A DNA stretch of 64,000 nucleotides from Verrucomicrobiales bacterium (lineage in GTDB: Bacteria; Verrucomicrobiota; Verrucomicrobiia; Verrucomicrobiales; DEV007), in the NCBI GenBank assembly GCA_029213005.1, contig JARGPI010000019.1, positions 1 through 64,000 of the forward strand, given 5' to 3'. Below the pieces are notes generated by a model, which worked only from the letters and a program-made list of their open reading frames with translations, was not told the DNA's origin and did not search any database. A program made the position numbers and the translations under genes. Below are positions 1 through 8,057 of this stretch, piece by piece. The first letter of the stretch is position 1. Each line of letters opens with the position of its first letter.

Positions 1-234
1 GGGGCATCTGGTCGGGGCATCTGGTCGGGGCATCTGGTCGGGGCATCTGGTCGGAGCATCTGGTCGGGGCATCTGGTCGGGGCATCTGGTCGGAACATCT
101 GATCCGGCTATCTGGTCCGGCCATCTGGTCCGGCCATCTGGTCGGCGCATCTGGTCGGCGCATCTGGTCGGCGCATCTGGTCGGCGCATCCGGTCGGGGC
201 ATCTGGTCGGCGCATCTGGTCCGGCCATCTGGTC
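1..234. repeat. 13-bp tandem repeat array, truncated at the window edge
   Basis: Eighteen consecutive 13-bp units of the form GGGGCATCTGGTC can be read from base 1 to 234. Variants occur only in the first few bases (GGCG, CGGC, GGAG, GGAA) and at single positions of units 8, 9 and 15. Variants are clustered: GGGG units at 1-91, CGGC units at 105-143, GGCG units at 144-195, which suggests expansion by slippage or unequal exchange. The next unit (235-247) decays. Thirteen is not a multiple of three, so this is probably a non-coding minisatellite. The array starts at the first base and so continues upstream. Confidence 0.95.
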
Positions 235-720
235 CGGGGTATCGGGACACTTAGCCGGGACCTGAACATTTCGTTTGAGTCCATGCTCCGAGGTACCCAG
301 CGAGGTCAATCGGTCATCGACGTCTGTGACCGGGATCTACGATGATGACATCCGGGGAACCGTTAGACGAATAAAAGAAAACCCTCGTTCCTGATCGATG
401 GGATTTACCGGACGACGACGAAACACCGGACAACACAAATCAACCAAATGCTTTGATCCGCGAACCTCATGCAATCTGCTCAATAACGACTCCGACCCAT
501 CCCATGAATTTGGCCGACGGTCATAATGTCCGAAATCGAACAGAGGTCTTTTGGGTTTAGTTCAATCGTCCATCTTAGAGTTCTGCACATCGAAACATTC
601 GCAGGAAATCGACGTCGTTGTGAACCACTCAAATCTAGCGAACTCTTATGCCGGGACTTCTCCAAATGAAATACCGCGGGAGGTTGCCGGGATGGGTCAG
701 CTCAAGTCCGGAAACTCAAG
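235..720. other. Gene-free stretch after the tandem array
   Basis: I see no convincing gene here. The only open frame is a 61-codon minus-strand one (480-665) with no recognisable motif or ribosome site. No terminator or tRNA is visible. The promoter of the gene starting at 721 must lie at the right end, but no clear -35/-10 pair can be pointed to. Confidence 0.5.
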
Positions 721-1125
721 ATGACTTGGACCGATATCGACCTACCCTCCAGTATGAAAGCGATTCCTATATTGAAAGTCTCATCGTTTGAATTGTCCGA
801 TCAGTTTTACACCAAACTGGGATTCACCCGAATGTTTGTCTACCGGCCGGATCCATCTTTGGATGATCCGGCATACGCTGGATACGAAATGGATGACGCC
901 ATTCTTCACATCTCTTCCCACAGCGGAGATTCAAATTTTGGAACCGCTGTCTTTTTCCAATGCGATGGGGTGGAGCGATTATATAAACGAATCGAATCTG
1001 ATTTAGCGGACTCGATCACTTTGGTGCCGACGGAACAAACCTGGGGCAATCGGGAAATGTACCTCCAGGACCCAGACGGAAATTCACTGCGTTTCTGCGA
1101 GACCATCGCAAAGGCGGATTCTTGA
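721..1125 (+). CDS. VOC-family (glyoxalase/bleomycin-resistance fold) protein
   Basis: A 134-residue cytoplasmic protein with one vicinal-oxygen-chelate half-domain pattern. It has an N-terminal beta strand (residues 14-20), a helix carrying SDQFYTKLGF (26-35), and the typical C-terminal strand with DPDGNSLRFCE (117-127), where Glu127 is the usual last metal or substrate position. The length equals a single-domain bleomycin-resistance or dioxygenase-like protein. Such proteins range from enzymes to drug-binding proteins and the substrate cannot be told from the sequence. The gene stands alone, with 180 bp before the nadC start. ATG at 721 is the first start in frame; an internal ATG twelve codons later (MKAIPIL) would also keep the fold. 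Confidence 0.85.
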   Translation: MTWTDIDLPSSMKAIPILKVSSFELSDQFYTKLGFTRMFVYRPDPSLDDPAYAGYEMDDAILHISSHSGDSNFGTAVFFQCDGVERLYKRIESDLADSITLVPTEQTWGNREMYLQDPDGNSLRFCETIAKADS

Positions 1126-1339
1126 AATCAAACGGCTGGTGATCGAACACCGAATCACATGCCGCGTTTCACATTTCCACCAACCTGTGAGAAATGGGTG
1201 AAGAAGGATCGGGTTGTTGTGAGAAATCGGTCGCAAGGCGGGAAACCTTTTTCACAATTGATCAGTCATTATTTCGGCGTTTCGCTTCTGGAGACGACTT
1301 TGCTTTTTGAATTGCCTCAGACTCGGCTATGATTCGTTT

Positions 1340-2200
1340 ATGAATTCTGACCCTTCCATCGATCCGCTGATCGACCTGGCCCTCGCCGAAGACCTTGGCG
1401 ATCGAGGCGATGTCACTTCCCAAATGTTTGTCGATCCGGATCACCGATCAATCGGCCAAATCGTGAGTCGGGAGGATGCGGTGGTTTCCGGAATTCGAAT
1501 CATGGATCGGGTTTTTGAAAAGGTGGATCCCGATCTGAAAACGGTGACGATCCTGGGTGATGGATCGGAGGTAAAAAAGGGGGACGTTATATATACCGTC
1601 GAAGGAAAAACCCAATCGATTCTAACCGGCGAAAGAACTGCCTTAAATTTCCTGCAGCGACTTTCCGGGTGCGCCACCATCACCCGCAAATTTCATCGGT
1701 TGGTCAGCCACACCGAAGTGCGATTGCTGGACACCCGAAAGACAACCCCCGGATGGAGGGTCATCGAAAAAGAGGCGGTCGTTCACGGGGGAGGGCACAA
1801 TCATCGCATGGGATTGTACGATGCAGCGATGATAAAAGACAATCATCTGGTGGCAAATTCCGACCCGGTTTCGATCGGAAAACAAATCGCCAGTCTCAAT
1901 AAGAAATTCCCGGGCACGAAAATTATTGTCGAGGCCGATCACCTTTCTCAGGTTGAAACTTTCCTTCAGGTCGATGGCATCAATCGCATCCTCCTCGATA
2001 ACATGAGTCTCGAAAATTTGCGGACGGCGGTGAGATTAAGGGACGACAAAAATCCCGGGATTGAGCTCGAAGCCAGTGGAGGAGTTAACCTAAATACGGT
2101 TGGTTCCATCGCCGAGACCGGAGTGGATTTCATTTCAATCGGTGCACTGACTCATTCGATTCGAGCAATTGATTTCGGAATGGATCTGAAGGATCTCTAA
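1340..2200 (+). CDS. nadC: Nicotinate-nucleotide pyrophosphorylase (carboxylating)
   Basis: Quinolinate phosphoribosyltransferase makes nicotinate mononucleotide from quinolinate and PRPP in de novo NAD synthesis. From the ATG at 1340 the protein is 286 residues, the usual length. It shows family motifs in order: DVTS near 24, ERTALNFLQ (98-106), DTRKTTPG (131-138), GGGHNHRMGL (150-159), KDNH (166-169), and a C-terminal EASGGVNL segment for phosphate binding. The frame also opens at TTG 1307, adding 11 residues with no family match, so the ATG is preferred. No obvious Shine-Dalgarno is seen. birA follows 38 bp downstream on the same strand and may be co-transcribed; both act in cofactor metabolism. 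Confidence 0.97.
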   Translation: MNSDPSIDPLIDLALAEDLGDRGDVTSQMFVDPDHRSIGQIVSREDAVVSGIRIMDRVFEKVDPDLKTVTILGDGSEVKKGDVIYTVEGKTQSILTGERTALNFLQRLSGCATITRKFHRLVSHTEVRLLDTRKTTPGWRVIEKEAVVHGGGHNHRMGLYDAAMIKDNHLVANSDPVSIGKQIASLNKKFPGTKIIVEADHLSQVETFLQVDGINRILLDNMSLENLRTAVRLRDDKNPGIELEASGGVNLNTVGSIAETGVDFISIGALTHSIRAIDFGMDLKDL

Positions 2201-2238
2201 TCGCGATTTTATTGCCCCATTGATTTAATCCTTCGTGC

Positions 2239-2973
2239 ATGGAGATAATTCACAAAGCGACCACCGAATCGACCAACGATGATATTGCCGATCTCGCACG
2301 GCAAGGTTATCCGAATCTGACAACCGTAGTGGCGAAATACCAAACGAAGGGGAGGGGACGTCGCGGAAATACCTGGGAGGCTCCTCCGGGGAACAACCTG
2401 CTGTTTTCTATTTTGATCAGGTCGGAATCCGATCCGCAACTCTGGAAACGAATTCCTCAGATTGCGGGGGTCAAGTTGATCTCCGCGATCGAGAATCAAT
2501 TTTATGCCGATAGTGGCATCAAAATGAAGTGGCCAAACGATTTGTATTATTACGACAAAAAGTGGTCGGGCATTCTGGTGGAGTCCAACCTTGGAAACGA
2601 CCCTTTTGCGATACTCGGCATCGGGGTGAATTGCTTCGGGACTTCATCCGACTATCCAACCGAGATTCAAAACCGGGTCACCACCCTTGAGGAAATTTTT
2701 AAAACCGGGGAGTTTGATCCCGGCATTTTTTTAAAGGCGTTTTTGCAAAGCCTCGACTCAGACCTTGAGGAAATGATCGTGAACTTCGATCCAGTTTTAA
2801 ACGTGGCCCGGGAACGGGATTATCTTTTTGGAAAATCCATTTCCGTTTTAGAGGACTCAAAGAAAGTTTCCGGAACCGCTGCAGGAATTGGCAACGACGG
2901 TGAGTTGATCATCGTGGATCGGGATGGAATTCAGCGGCCCATCATCGGCGGAACGATCCTGGAAATGAGTTAA
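2239..2973 (+). CDS. birA: Biotin--[acetyl-CoA-carboxylase] ligase (catalytic type, no DNA-binding domain)
   Basis: This 244-residue protein activates biotin with ATP and transfers it to the lysine of the biotin carboxyl carrier protein. The biotinyl-AMP loop GRGRRGNTW lies at 38-46, KWPND at 97-101 with the GILVE strand at 111-115, and a C-terminal SH3-like domain (about residue 200 onward) ends with GGTILEM. The N terminus starts directly in the ligase domain (ATTESTNDD, residues 7-15), so the winged-helix repressor domain of E. coli BirA is absent and it should not regulate transcription. It follows nadC closely on the same strand. Confidence 0.95.
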   Translation: MEIIHKATTESTNDDIADLARQGYPNLTTVVAKYQTKGRGRRGNTWEAPPGNNLLFSILIRSESDPQLWKRIPQIAGVKLISAIENQFYADSGIKMKWPNDLYYYDKKWSGILVESNLGNDPFAILGIGVNCFGTSSDYPTEIQNRVTTLEEIFKTGEFDPGIFLKAFLQSLDSDLEEMIVNFDPVLNVARERDYLFGKSISVLEDSKKVSGTAAGIGNDGELIIVDRDGIQRPIIGGTILEMS

Positions 2974-3156
2974 GACCGACCGGTGGGGGAGGGGAGGCCA
3001 CAGTCTCTTTGACGTGATTTTAACATCGTCCTGAAAACGACTAACGGGAATTTTGAAATCGGTTCTTCAGGAGCAAAGCAGGTACTCACTCAGAGACGCG
3101 GAAATGTCGTTTTTCACCAAACCGACTTTTCGATGCCCCAAGTTAAAAACGCCAGA

Positions 3157-3714
3157 TCACACCCGATTGAATTTCGCACTTTTCTTCCCTTCCATAATGA
3201 CCCGCCAATTCGATCGGTCAGTCGATTTCTGTGCGAAGATGATTGCGAGGACCAGATAGATTACAAAGGTGATTGGCCAGGTAATGAATCCGAGGAGAAT
3301 GAAAAGCAGGAAGAAATTCAGGATCGCCAGCGACCAGTAAGTGAGCATCAAAACAAGTCCGGACGTCAGATTACCGGCATAGATATTTCCCAAACCGAAA
3401 GTCTGAAAAAACACCCCCGGAATGATCTCGAGCAATATCGCGATGCCAGGCGATTTCATCCGATGGTAGTTCCCATCGATCCGGACCGGCGCACTCGTCG
3501 TTTCCTGTAACTGGGTGAATGGAGTTTGCGGAGCAGAAACAATCCCGGAAACCGGAGGCGCCTCCACAAAATCCGACACCGGAAACCAGGTATCCGATCC
3601 CTCTCCGGAAACCATAGCGTCACCCGGGAGCGCTCCGTATTTGTAGGAGTCGATCAGCTCATTCTTATCATAGGGGCCGGTTTCGTGTCCGCTCGATGAA
3701 AGATAGTATTTCAC
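3157..3714 (-). CDS. GYF_2-domain membrane protein
   Basis: A 185-residue protein. Residues 1-50 match the bacterial GYF_2 (DUF4339) pattern: MKYYLSSSGHETGPYDKNEL, then W and P in DTWFPVSDF. A Pro/Thr/Ser-rich linker follows (about 51-85). The C-terminal half holds about three hydrophobic segments, including LVLMLTYWSLAILNFFLLF and FITWPITFVIYLVLAIIFA. GYF_2 domains are found at the N terminus of many PVC membrane proteins and probably bind proline-rich peptides, but no defined function is known. The gene converges on birA with a gap of about 180 bp. Confidence 0.85.
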   Translation of the reverse strand: MKYYLSSSGHETGPYDKNELIDSYKYGALPGDAMVSGEGSDTWFPVSDFVEAPPVSGIVSAPQTPFTQLQETTSAPVRIDGNYHRMKSPGIAILLEIIPGVFFQTFGLGNIYAGNLTSGLVLMLTYWSLAILNFFLLFILLGFITWPITFVIYLVLAIIFAQKSTDRSNWRVIMEGKKSAKFNRV

Positions 3715-3818
3715 GCTCTAAAAACGTCTCGATTTGTCAAAACCGGGGATAGAAAAATCGGCCGCTTTTATAATTCGGACATCCGAAATATTTCTACGAA
3801 TTTTCTCAAGTTTGAGGA

Positions 3819-3896
3819 TCAGTTAGAGAAGGCCATTAACACAAAAGCGATAATAGCAACCATGCTGGTCAGTTTGATAAATATGCTTGTCTTCAT
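3819..3896 (-). CDS. Candidate 25-residue membrane microprotein
   Basis: On the minus strand an ATG at 3896 opens a frame that ends at TGA 3819-3821 and reads MKTSIFIKLTSMVAIIAFVL plus MAFSN. It has a Lys-containing start and one hydrophobic helix, like a small membrane protein or an uncleaved leader peptide. It lies about 105 bp upstream of the GYF_2 gene on the same strand. There is no clear Shine-Dalgarno, though many genes in this window lack one. A frame this short can arise by chance, so the evidence is weak. Confidence 0.35.
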   Translation of the reverse strand: MKTSIFIKLTSMVAIIAFVLMAFSN

Positions 3897-4015
3897 GCCG
3901 GGTTGTTGAGTGGAAACAAACGGGTCCGGATTGTTCCCTTTTTCTTGGACGACTCGGCACTGAAATTATTTGGAAAAGTAAGGATCGCGCTATGCAGATC
4001 GACTCCCACTTGTCG

Positions 4016-4071
4016 AGAATTTTTTGAAAATTCTGAATTCTCGGTTGCTAAGCTAGTTCTTTGAAGAACTA
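4016..4071 (+). promoter_or_regulatory. Two palindromes in the fusA leader
   Basis: Two perfect inverted repeats lie 20-75 bp before the fusA start. AGAATTTT (4016-4023) and AAAATTCT (4027-4034) are separated by TTG. TAGTTCTT (4054-4061) and AAGAACTA (4064-4071) are separated by TG. They could be operator half-sites or small RNA hairpins controlling EF-G expression. No confident -35/-10 pair was found; TTGAAA at 4024-4029 is a possible -35 but lacks a good -10 partner. Confidence 0.35.
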
Positions 4072-4091
4072 TACGCGCTTATATTAGTGTC

Positions 4092-6218
4092 ATGACGGAT
4101 CTCTCGAAGTATCGAAATATTGGAATTTTCGCGCACGTCGATGCGGGGAAAACTACCACAACTGAGCGTATTCTTAAGCTCACCGGAAAAATCCACAAAC
4201 TGGGTGAGGTGCACGATGGTGCAGCAACCACAGACTTTATGGAGCAGGAACAGGAGCGGGGGATTACTATTCAGTCCGCGGCTACAACCTGTTTCTGGGA
4301 TCGTGAGAATGGTCAGGGTGGAATTAAGGACAAGCACCACCGCTTTAATATTATCGATACTCCGGGTCACGTTGACTTCACTATCGAAGTTTATCGTTCC
4401 CTTAAAGTTCTCGACGGTGGCGTCGGAGTTTTCTGTGGATCCGGTGGGGTTGAGCCTCAGTCGGAGACAAACTGGCGTTATGCAAACGACTCGAAAGTTG
4501 CCCGTATTATTTACGTTAATAAAATGGACCGTCTCGGCGCTGATTTCTATCGCGTCGTTAAGCAGGTCAAAGACGTGCTGGGAGCCAAGCCTCTCGTCAT
4601 GACTTTGCCGATCGGAACCGAAGACGATTTCAAAGGAGTTGTCGATCTCATGTCGATGAAAGCCTATGTTTGGGATGACACCGGTCTTCCTGAAAATTTT
4701 GAAATTGTCGATATTCCAGACGACCTGAAAGAAAAGGCCGAACAGTATCGCGCCGAGATGGTAGAGATCGCAGTTGAAGCTGACGATGAAGCGATGGAAG
4801 CTTACCTCGAAGGTAACGAGCCAGACGAAGCCACTCTCAAAGCATGTATCCGCAAAGGTACGATCGCGCTCGAATTCTTCCCGACTTTCTGTGGATCCTC
4901 ATTCAAGAACAAAGGCATCCAGCTCGTTCTTAATGCAGTCGTCGATTACCTGCCTTGCCCAACTGACGTGCCACCTCAGCCGGAAGTTGACATGGAAGGT
5001 AACGAAACTGGAAAATTCGCGATCGTTGATCCCGACCGTCCTCTCCGTGCGCTTGCGTTCAAAATCATGGACGACCAGTATGGAGCTCTTACTTTCACCC
5101 GGATCTATTCCGGTAGACTGGCAAAAGGAACCAACATCCTCAATACTTTCACCGGTAAAACAGAGCGGGTCGGACGTATCGTTGAGATGCACGCTGACTC
5201 CCGTGAGGAGATCGAATCTGCCCAGGCAGGTGACATTGTTGCTCTCGTTGGTCTGAAGAATGTTCAAACCGGTCACACTCTTTGTGATGACAAAGACCCG
5301 GCGACTTTGGAGCCAATGGTCTTCCCGGATCCAGTTATCTCCATCGCCGTTGCTCCAAAAGACAAGGCGAACGCAGAGAAGCTTGGTGTCGCGATTGGTA
5401 AGATGGTTAAGGAAGATCCTTCCTTCTACGTCGAAACAGATCAGGACAGCGGTGAAACGATTCTTAAAGGAATGGGTGAGCTCCACCTCGACATTAAAGT
5501 CGACATTCTGAAGCGGACCCACAAAGTGGAAGTGGAAGTTGGTGCTCCTCAGGTTGCTTATCGTGAAACTATCACTCAGCGTCTCGAAGATTCCTACACT
5601 CACAAGAAGCAGTCAGGTGGTTCCGGTCAATACGCTAAGATTGACTACGTCATCGAACCTGCTGAGCCGGGCGAAGGATTCACTTTCGAATCAAAAGTGG
5701 TTGGTGGTAACGTTCCTAAAGAATTCATCCCTGCCGTTGAAAAAGGCTTCAACCTTTCCAAGGAAACTGGTGTTCTTGCCGGATTCCCCTGTCTCGATTT
5801 TAAAGTGACATTGCTGGATGGTGGTCACCACGCCGTTGACTCCTCAGCGATCGCTTTCGAAACCGCGGCAAAAGCGGCTTATCGCCAGTCGATGCCAAAA
5901 GCAGGAGCTCAGTTGCTTGAGCCGATCATGAAGCTCGACGTTTTCACTCCGGAAGATCACGTTGGTGATGTTATCGGAGACCTTAACCGTCGTCGTGGAA
6001 TGATCACTTCCCAGGACACCGGCGCTACCGGTATCCGGGTCAAAGCCGAAGCTCCACTGAGCGCAATGTTCGGATACATCGGTGACCTTCGGACCATGAC
6101 ATCCGGTCGTGGTCAGTTCTCCATGGAGTTCTCACACTACGCACCGTGCCCACGGAACGTAGCTGACGAAATCATCGAGAAAGCTGCTGCTGAGAAAGCT
6201 GCGAAGCAGAAGAAGTAA
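4092..6218 (+). CDS. fusA: Translation elongation factor G
   Basis: A 708-residue cytosolic GTPase that drives translocation on the ribosome. G1 AHVDAGKTT is at 14-22; further on come the switch segment RGITIQSAAT, DTPGHVDF, and NKMDRLGADF. Domain II has a LRALAFKIM-type strand, domain III GMGELHLDI, domain IV GGSGQYAKI, and domain V has EPIMKLDVFTPEDHVGDVIGD. Length and motif order are those of canonical bacterial EF-G. Codon use differs from most neighbours, with many CTC, GTT and CGT codons, as expected for a highly expressed gene. It is not in a str operon here (no rpsL, rpsG or tuf), which is common in PVC bacteria. A strong terminator follows. Confidence 0.98.
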   Translation: MTDLSKYRNIGIFAHVDAGKTTTTERILKLTGKIHKLGEVHDGAATTDFMEQEQERGITIQSAATTCFWDRENGQGGIKDKHHRFNIIDTPGHVDFTIEVYRSLKVLDGGVGVFCGSGGVEPQSETNWRYANDSKVARIIYVNKMDRLGADFYRVVKQVKDVLGAKPLVMTLPIGTEDDFKGVVDLMSMKAYVWDDTGLPENFEIVDIPDDLKEKAEQYRAEMVEIAVEADDEAMEAYLEGNEPDEATLKACIRKGTIALEFFPTFCGSSFKNKGIQLVLNAVVDYLPCPTDVPPQPEVDMEGNETGKFAIVDPDRPLRALAFKIMDDQYGALTFTRIYSGRLAKGTNILNTFTGKTERVGRIVEMHADSREEIESAQAGDIVALVGLKNVQTGHTLCDDKDPATLEPMVFPDPVISIAVAPKDKANAEKLGVAIGKMVKEDPSFYVETDQDSGETILKGMGELHLDIKVDILKRTHKVEVEVGAPQVAYRETITQRLEDSYTHKKQSGGSGQYAKIDYVIEPAEPGEGFTFESKVVGGNVPKEFIPAVEKGFNLSKETGVLAGFPCLDFKVTLLDGGHHAVDSSAIAFETAAKAAYRQSMPKAGAQLLEPIMKLDVFTPEDHVGDVIGDLNRRRGMITSQDTGATGIRVKAEAPLSAMFGYIGDLRTMTSGRGQFSMEFSHYAPCPRNVADEIIEKAAAEKAAKQKK

Positions 6219-6272
6219 TCCGGCGTTTTCCAGCAGGGAAGGGGATAACCCGACCCGAAGCTAACGTTTTCG

Positions 6273-6302
6273 AAATGGGACACAGGAAACTGTGTCCCAT
6301 TT
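6273..6302 (+). terminator. Rho-independent terminator of fusA
   Basis: A perfect 13-bp stem is formed by AAATGGGACACAG (6273-6285) and CTGTGTCCCATTT (6290-6302) around a GAAA tetraloop. The 3' arm ends in the T run TTTT. It starts 54 bp after the fusA stop. Confidence 0.88.
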
Positions 6303-6341
6303 TCCGTACCACCCGACGCCCCGCGGGCGATTCCATCAAAA

Positions 6342-6377
6342 TTGTACCCTGTACACTCTTAAACTGTACCCTGTACA
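6342..6377 (+). repeat. Paired TGTACCCTGTACA element, copy A (direct pair)
   Basis: Two copies of the 13-bp imperfect palindrome TGTACCCTGTACA, at 6343-6355 and 6365-6377, lie in the same orientation with starts exactly 22 bp apart. The flanks are ATT on the left and ATC on the right. The same paired element recurs at four other intergenic places in the window. Here it lies between the fusA terminator and the outer-membrane protein gene at 6628. Confidence 0.85.
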
Positions 6378-6627
6378 ATCTTCAGAAACTCATAAAAGCC
6401 AACCACTTGCCAAAGTGACGCCAAGGCCCCTCGATAAAAATTTGGATTGTATTCATAAAATTCAGAATGAATTAGCCCCTCTAAAACCCGGAATTTGAAA
6501 ATATTAGGTAAATTCGTCACAAAATGGTTTGATAAGTCCGGAAAATTTGAGAGGATCGGGATCCCCAAAGCTCACATCCGCGTCATAAACGTTGACGCTT
6601 ATGACGTAACCAAACAGATAAACAAAA
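6378..6627. other. Upstream region of the outer-membrane protein gene
   Basis: There is no gene here. The sequence is AT-richer than its surroundings and must hold the promoter for the gene at 6628. Two short related blocks, CATAAACGTTGACG and CTTATGACGTAAC, lie 30-55 bp before the start. I could not fix a -35/-10 pair. Confidence 0.4.
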
Positions 6628-7563
6628 ATGAAAACTAAGTTGTTATTAGCAATAGTCGTTTCGGCAATCACCGTGGGTAACACGTTTGCCGGTCCTTCCA
6701 GTTATTGTCCTCCACCTTCCGAGAGCGATAAGTGTCCTATCGAATGCTGCCCTGATAGCAACGGTAACCTTGAGTTCGGTTACCAGACCGCTTATATCTT
6801 CCGCGGAGTTCGTCTTGCTGACGACGTAGTTTTTGCCGACGTGAATTACACTTTCGAAAAGTGCAACATCCCGATCACCCTCGGTGCTAAGCACGTGACC
6901 TCGTTGTCCAGTGTCACAACCGGTCTCTCAAACCTTCCCGGCGGAACAGGCGGCGATCACACCGATCTTTACGCACGCGTTGCACTTCCATCCATGTATG
7001 GCTTCCAGACCAGCGTCGGATACAATCACTATTTCTACGCCAACCAGCGTCTTCCCGAAGGTGCAGCCGGTCACGGTAACTGGGGTGATTCCCACGGTGC
7101 CTTCAGCGTAACCATCTCGCGTGAACTCTTCTGCGGTTTGGTCTTGTCCTACAACCGTGCCTACGACTTCAACGTTCCTCAGAACTACGGTCCTGTAGGG
7201 ATGGGACTTGGTGCTCAGCAGGAAGACGGCGGATCATGGATCCACACCCTTGGCCTTGATAAGAGCTTTTGCATCAGCGATAACGTAAGCCTCGACCTCA
7301 GCGGTGGAGTGCTTTACACCGACGGAGTTTGGGAGCAGGCCTGGACCAACGCGGACCGCAACACTTCTTCCGGTTGGAACAGCTATTACCTCCGTGCCGC
7401 ACTTCCAGTGAGCCTGAGCGGATGTGCGACTTTGATTCCTTACGTTGGATACAACGGATCACCTGATGCCTGGATGGCAGACGGAGTGAACGGTGACTTC
7501 AACGCATCCACCAACGACAACGATGTCTTCCACGGTGGTGTGAGCGTAAAAGTAGGATTCTAA
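6628..7563 (+). CDS. TorF-like putative outer-membrane porin
   Basis: A 311-residue secreted protein. Residues 1-21 are a signal peptide (MKTKLLLAIVVSAITVGNTFA), followed by a short Cys-rich segment with SYCPPP, KCPIECC. It then shows the start seen in TorF/Gcw_chp-type barrels, LEFGYQTAYIFRGVRL, with alternating aromatic strands, and ends in VSVKVGF with a terminal Phe, the usual signal for outer-membrane insertion. The Cys cluster after the signal peptide is unusual for a porin and may form disulfides. The substrate is unknown. Upstream lies paired element A, and a bidirectional terminator follows. Confidence 0.75.
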   Translation: MKTKLLLAIVVSAITVGNTFAGPSSYCPPPSESDKCPIECCPDSNGNLEFGYQTAYIFRGVRLADDVVFADVNYTFEKCNIPITLGAKHVTSLSSVTTGLSNLPGGTGGDHTDLYARVALPSMYGFQTSVGYNHYFYANQRLPEGAAGHGNWGDSHGAFSVTISRELFCGLVLSYNRAYDFNVPQNYGPVGMGLGAQQEDGGSWIHTLGLDKSFCISDNVSLDLSGGVLYTDGVWEQAWTNADRNTSSGWNSYYLRAALPVSLSGCATLIPYVGYNGSPDAWMADGVNGDFNASTNDNDVFHGGVSVKVGF

Positions 7564-7587
7564 TATCCGGGGACTTTTCAGAAAATC

Positions 7588-7624
7588 AAAAAGCCGCTTC
7601 CCGTTTCCGGGGAGCGGCTTTTTT
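7588..7624. terminator. Bidirectional terminator between the porin gene and ppnP
   Basis: A GC-rich stem, AAAAAGCCGCTTCCC against GGGGAGCGGCTTTTT with one bulged T, has T runs on both strands. It can end the plus-strand porin transcript (stop 7563) and the convergent minus-strand ppnP transcript (stop 7651). Confidence 0.85.
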
Positions 7625-7650
7625 AGTATCAATTCAGCGGAGGCTTTGTT

Positions 7651-7971
7651 TTAAGCGAGGAACGAACAGATGTATTGGCACTCGTCAGCCACTTTGATCA
7701 CAAAAAAGCTGTTCCCCGGAACATCGAAACCGTCACCTGCAGAAACCTCAGTCCAATCCGATGCATCAGCCACTTTGATTTCACATGAGCCGTGAGAGAT
7801 ATCCATCCGCTCCGGTGCTGCCGTATCAAACTTGTATTCGCCGGGGAAAATCACACCAAGAGTTTTCCGATCGCCTTCTTCAGTGATCAGTGTGTGCGAG
7901 ACCACTTTGCCATCGAAATAGATGTTGGCTTTCGCGAGAACAGTAGCAGAGGTAAATTCGATTTCTTTCAT
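7651..7971 (-). CDS. ppnP: Pyrimidine/purine nucleoside phosphorylase
   Basis: A 106-residue one-domain cupin of the PpnP (formerly DUF1255, YaiE) family, which splits nucleosides with phosphate to base and ribose-1-phosphate. Recognised by GKVVSHTLITEEGDRKTLGV, followed by FPGEYKFDTAAPERMDI and the C-terminal VPGNSFFVIK. Length matches the family (about 94-110). The short C-terminal tail VADECQYICSFLA has two cysteines. The gene is isolated and convergent with the porin gene, sharing its terminator. Confidence 0.9.
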   Translation of the reverse strand: MKEIEFTSATVLAKANIYFDGKVVSHTLITEEGDRKTLGVIFPGEYKFDTAAPERMDISHGSCEIKVADASDWTEVSAGDGFDVPGNSFFVIKVADECQYICSFLA

Positions 7972-8057
7972 AGATAAAAATCAATCCATGCTGCCGAATG
8001 AATCGACAGGCAATTGATTTTTAAAGCCCCAACAGAGAGAATGGAATGATTTGTCCA

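Noticed and set aside
1..234. CRISPR array
   Set aside because: Units are 13 bp and directly adjacent without unique spacers, and there are no cas genes.
480..665. 61-codon minus-strand frame in the gene-free stretch after the tandem array
   Set aside because: No motif, no ribosome site, no hydrophobic or repeated pattern; the length is within chance.
3053..3510. Plus-strand frames over the end of the GYF_2 gene (3053-3259, 3133-3510)
   Set aside because: They overlap the better supported minus-strand membrane gene and encode charged sequence without a pattern.
4899..5603. 234-codon minus-strand frame inside fusA
   Set aside because: Pure antisense shadow of a highly conserved gene.
6342..6377. 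TGTACCCTGTACA element as the terminator of fusA
   Set aside because: A perfect terminator already lies at 6273-6302, and this element has no T run.
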